Source: an uncultured Ruminococcus sp.
Lineage (GTDB): Bacteria > Bacillota > Clostridia > Oscillospirales > Ruminococcaceae
DNA: 64,000 nt
NCBI GenBank assembly: GCA_902780505.1
Contig: CACZFN010000018.1
Coordinates: 1 to 64,000 of the forward strand
Reading direction: 5' to 3'
Under the pieces are notes generated by a model. It was not told the origin of the DNA. It ran no database searches and saw only the letters and a program-made list of their open reading frames with translations. The translations under genes were made by a program, and so were the position numbers. Each line of letters begins with the position of its first letter. The stretch's first letter is position 1. Shown one piece after another: positions 62,086 through 64,000 of the stretch.

Positions 62086-63261
62086 TTATTGCTGCATAAG
62101 GCTTTTTATAAGTGCCACCCTGTCGGAATTACCCGCTGATGATGCATTGAAAGCAAACAGCACATCAGTTGCGCCGACTTTCCTTACAAAATCTAAGGAA
62201 TTGATCTCAAAAAATCTGTTATCACAAACATATATTTTTGAAAACGACTGAGTCAGGAACGGTGTAAGTGCATTTCCGTAGCTGTCTTTAAAAACAACAA
62301 GCACTCTGTCATTCTTTACATCTGTATCAACTTCGATTATCGCATCATCTGTACCGAACATCATATAGCTTGAATCCACCGAGTAATCCTCGTGGATAAG
62401 GCTGCTTTCATAGCCGTTTTTAAAGCTTCTGTCATAGACTGTGACTTTAAGCTTATCCATATTAGCAGGGCAGAAATATGTAAAATCATCAGGATACTGT
62501 GCAAGTGCGGATATTCCCGAAAGTGTATAGAAACCGCCGAGGAACCCATCACGCTTTTTCATTTCATAGGTATCAAGAAGCGGAAAATCAACTCCCGCAG
62601 TTTCGGCAAACACCTTTGATGAATAATAAGCAGCAAGCGGCTGCCAGTGGAAATCCGTCCTTGAATACAGATACTGTGCTTTATGCATTCTAAGTATATT
62701 ATTCACAAACACACCTGTGGCACCGTTTAAGTTTGAATAGATCTCAAGCGTACAGTCACTCTGATCCTGTGTGCTTTCAATAAGTCCCTCAGGGTTATAA
62801 AACTCTTGTGCTGTAGGAATGACCATAAGGTAGACATTCGTGTTCTTTCCAACACTTTTTGCATAGCTGCTCACATTTGAAGCAAGCGCTGATGCTGCGC
62901 TTTCATTAAAGAAATACTGTTCCATAGCGCGCATCTGCGGAGTACCGCTGTATGCAACCACAAAGCCGTCCTGAAAATAATAGCTCTGATCTTCAGGCAT
63001 TTTAGTAGTTACAAGGCTTACATTACCCTCGTCAGCTGCCGTTGTTGTGGTGGTGGTAGTTGTTGTGGCGGTAGTAGTTGTGGTGGTATCGGCATCTGCT
63101 GTCAGGGAGCTTTCCGGGGATCGCGGCTCTTTTACGGCTGTAACAGTTGCAGCTACGCTGTCAGGACTGCCAGAAGTCACCCCGTCCGCACTTTCAAGGC
63201 TGTTTCCGCAGGAGCAAAGCATAGCAGCAAACACAGCCGCAGCAAATGCTTTTATTTTCAT
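62086..63261 (-). CDS. DHHW/AlgJ-like SGNH-type lipoprotein with Thr linker
   Basis: A 391-residue exported lipoprotein with lipobox MLCSC (Cys about 18). A Thr-only linker (TTTTTTATTTTTTTTT, about 59-74) is followed by a domain with SRTDFHWQPLAAYY, the DHHW motif in the variant DFHW, and KDSYGNALTPFLTQSF near the end. DHHW proteins resemble AlgJ/AlgX and PatB-type O-acetyltransferases and commonly pair with MBOAT acyltransferases to modify surface sugars. No MBOAT is visible in the window. It overlaps the VanW stop codon by 4 bases. Confidence 0.85.
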   Translation of the reverse strand: MKIKAFAAAVFAAMLCSCGNSLESADGVTSGSPDSVAATVTAVKEPRSPESSLTADADTTTTTTATTTTTTTTTAADEGNVSLVTTKMPEDQSYYFQDGFVVAYSGTPQMRAMEQYFFNESAASALASNVSSYAKSVGKNTNVYLMVIPTAQEFYNPEGLIESTQDQSDCTLEIYSNLNGATGVFVNNILRMHKAQYLYSRTDFHWQPLAAYYSSKVFAETAGVDFPLLDTYEMKKRDGFLGGFYTLSGISALAQYPDDFTYFCPANMDKLKVTVYDRSFKNGYESSLIHEDYSVDSSYMMFGTDDAIIEVDTDVKNDRVLVVFKDSYGNALTPFLTQSFSKIYVCDNRFFEINSLDFVRKVGATDVLFAFNASSAGNSDRVALIKSLMQQ

Positions 63262-64000
63262 TCTCTTATTAACTCCTTTGGTATCTCACTATGGTCAAAA
63301 AGCACTTTTGAGTGATTATCAAGCACAAGTTCTTTATTGATAAGCTCTCCCGTTTCCCTTGAGAATGTATTCTTATAGATCTTGGATATTCGGTAATACT
63401 CCTTGCCCTCGCGCTCAAAATGATGATCCTCCTCGGTTATGGAATATGTATAAGGGAAAGGTCTTTCACTTCTCAGCTCTGCATGAAGTTGTTCATCTGC
63501 AACCCAGAAAATAAGCTGAACATCCATATCGGTATTATTCTTGAACCTATAGTCATTATAGTAATAGCTTACGGATGTTCCTGCGCTGAAGGGCACTCTC
63601 TCACCGTGGTCAGGTGCCAGGGCATCTGAATGCTCGTGAAATTCAGTGACATCAAGAGGACTTAAAAGCACAAGGTTATGCAGGGTATTTGCAAGGTTGC
63701 AAAGCCCGCCGCCAAGACCGGGATAAAGCTGACCGTTTATAAGCACACGGCCGTCCCTGTAGCCCTTTCTTTTTGACGTACTGCCTATAGACTGCCAGAA
63801 CGAAAAAACTTCACCGGGGTGTACTACAAGGCCGTTGAGTTTTTTACAGGCAAGGGCGATATTTACCGCCTTATTTTCCTGCAATACAGGATCTATACCC
63901 TTACCCCGTTTTATAAGCTGTGAATGCTTTGAAGCAACGACGTTTCTGAGCTTTTTACGGCTTTTATCCCTTGCCATCTTTTCGTCACTTAAAAGATCCT
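63258..64000 (-). CDS. VanW-family protein (5' cut by window edge)
   Basis: At least 247 codons. The frame stays open from ATG 63977 to the window edge, with DLLSDEK before that Met, and VanW proteins have about 40 more N-terminal residues, so the true start is probably outside. The core shows GLVVHPGEVFSFWQSIGSTS, GYRDGRVLINGQLYPGLGGG then LCNLANTLHNLVLLSPLDV, typical of VanW. VanW is an accessory protein of vancomycin-resistance clusters of unknown function, but most homologues, as here, are not near van genes. No signal peptide is visible in this portion. Confidence 0.88.
   Translation of the reverse strand, partial: DLLSDEKMARDKSRKKLRNVVASKHSQLIKRGKGIDPVLQENKAVNIALACKKLNGLVVHPGEVFSFWQSIGSTSKRKGYRDGRVLINGQLYPGLGGGLCNLANTLHNLVLLSPLDVTEFHEHSDALAPDHGERVPFSAGTSVSYYYNDYRFKNNTDMDVQLIFWVADEQLHAELRSERPFPYTYSITEEDHHFEREGKEYYRISKIYKNTFSRETGELINKELVLDNHSKVLFDHSEIPKELIRE

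Noticed and set aside
1..64000. CRISPR arrays, rRNA genes, IS transposases, prophage genes
   Set aside because: No regularly spaced direct repeats, rRNA signatures, transposase or phage structural genes were seen; the repeats present are short, non-coding and dispersed.
63258..64000. Vancomycin resistance cluster suggested by VanW
   Set aside because: No vanS/R/H/A/X-type genes are nearby, and VanW-family genes are widespread in Clostridia without resistance.

Overview
The window reads as a low-to-mid GC Firmicute of the Ruminococcus / Oscillospiraceae type. This is an inference from four things: lipoproteins and an Ser/Thr kinase with long threonine-only linkers, a fermentative pyruvate formate-lyase locus, consensus sigma-A promoters (TTGACA-17-TATAAT) in front of many genes, and sporulation-type genes (SpoVM, a SpoIVFB-like protease). 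The chromosome looks like ordinary core genome. I see no rRNA, phage, CRISPR array or transposase. Five tRNA genes, a lysine riboswitch, a T-box and several families of short dispersed repeats are present.

Layout. 0-5 kb: the tail of an EamA transporter, a repeat-filled gap ending in a perfect parS palindrome, a GH25 lysozyme lipoprotein, an MGMT-like protein and an acyl-CoA synthetase. 4.8-10.4 kb: a four-tRNA operon (Gly, Arg, His, Ser), an XRE regulator, an mgtE-pheA-ispF operon with a structured leader, and tRNA-Arg(CCT). 10.4-16 kb: a pyruvate formate-lyase whose glycyl-radical domain is a separate 80-residue protein, pyruvate kinase, and a HATPase protein. 16.3-30.2 kb: an M50 protease, then one long minus-strand operon in the classical Bacillus order (yicC-remA-gmk-rpoZ-priA-def-fmt-rsmB-rlmN-prpC-prkC-rsgA-thiN-spoVM). 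coaBC and rpe are absent from it, and a 28-codon spoVM closes it.

30-43 kb: HAD phosphatase, GH3 glucosidase, MarR regulator, acylphosphatase-patB, a FIST-GGDEF plus EAL pair for cyclic di-GMP, the PFL activase pflA, and queA-GNAT-tgt for queuosine. 43-50 kb: a lysine riboswitch with terminator controls asd-(phosphoesterase)-dapA-dapB. An acyltransferase, a SpoIIE/RsbU-type phosphatase and a STAS protein follow. 50-56 kb: a MoxR-DUF58-transglutaminase cluster and a potassium channel. 56-64 kb: a thioesterase, a Phe-specific T-box in front of pheS-(membrane protein)-pheT, an IreB-like protein, a DHHW lipoprotein and a VanW protein cut by the window edge.

Links between regions. Glycolytic end steps (pyk, split PFL, pflA) sit in separate transcripts under strong promoters. 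PrkC, PrpC and IreB form a likely Ser/Thr phosphorylation circuit. The most unusual points are the split PFL with an unrecognised small protein encoded between its two parts, a mobile-element-derived C-terminal tail on the DUF58 protein, the same repeat filling the pyk leader, and an unassigned leader RNA before mgtE.
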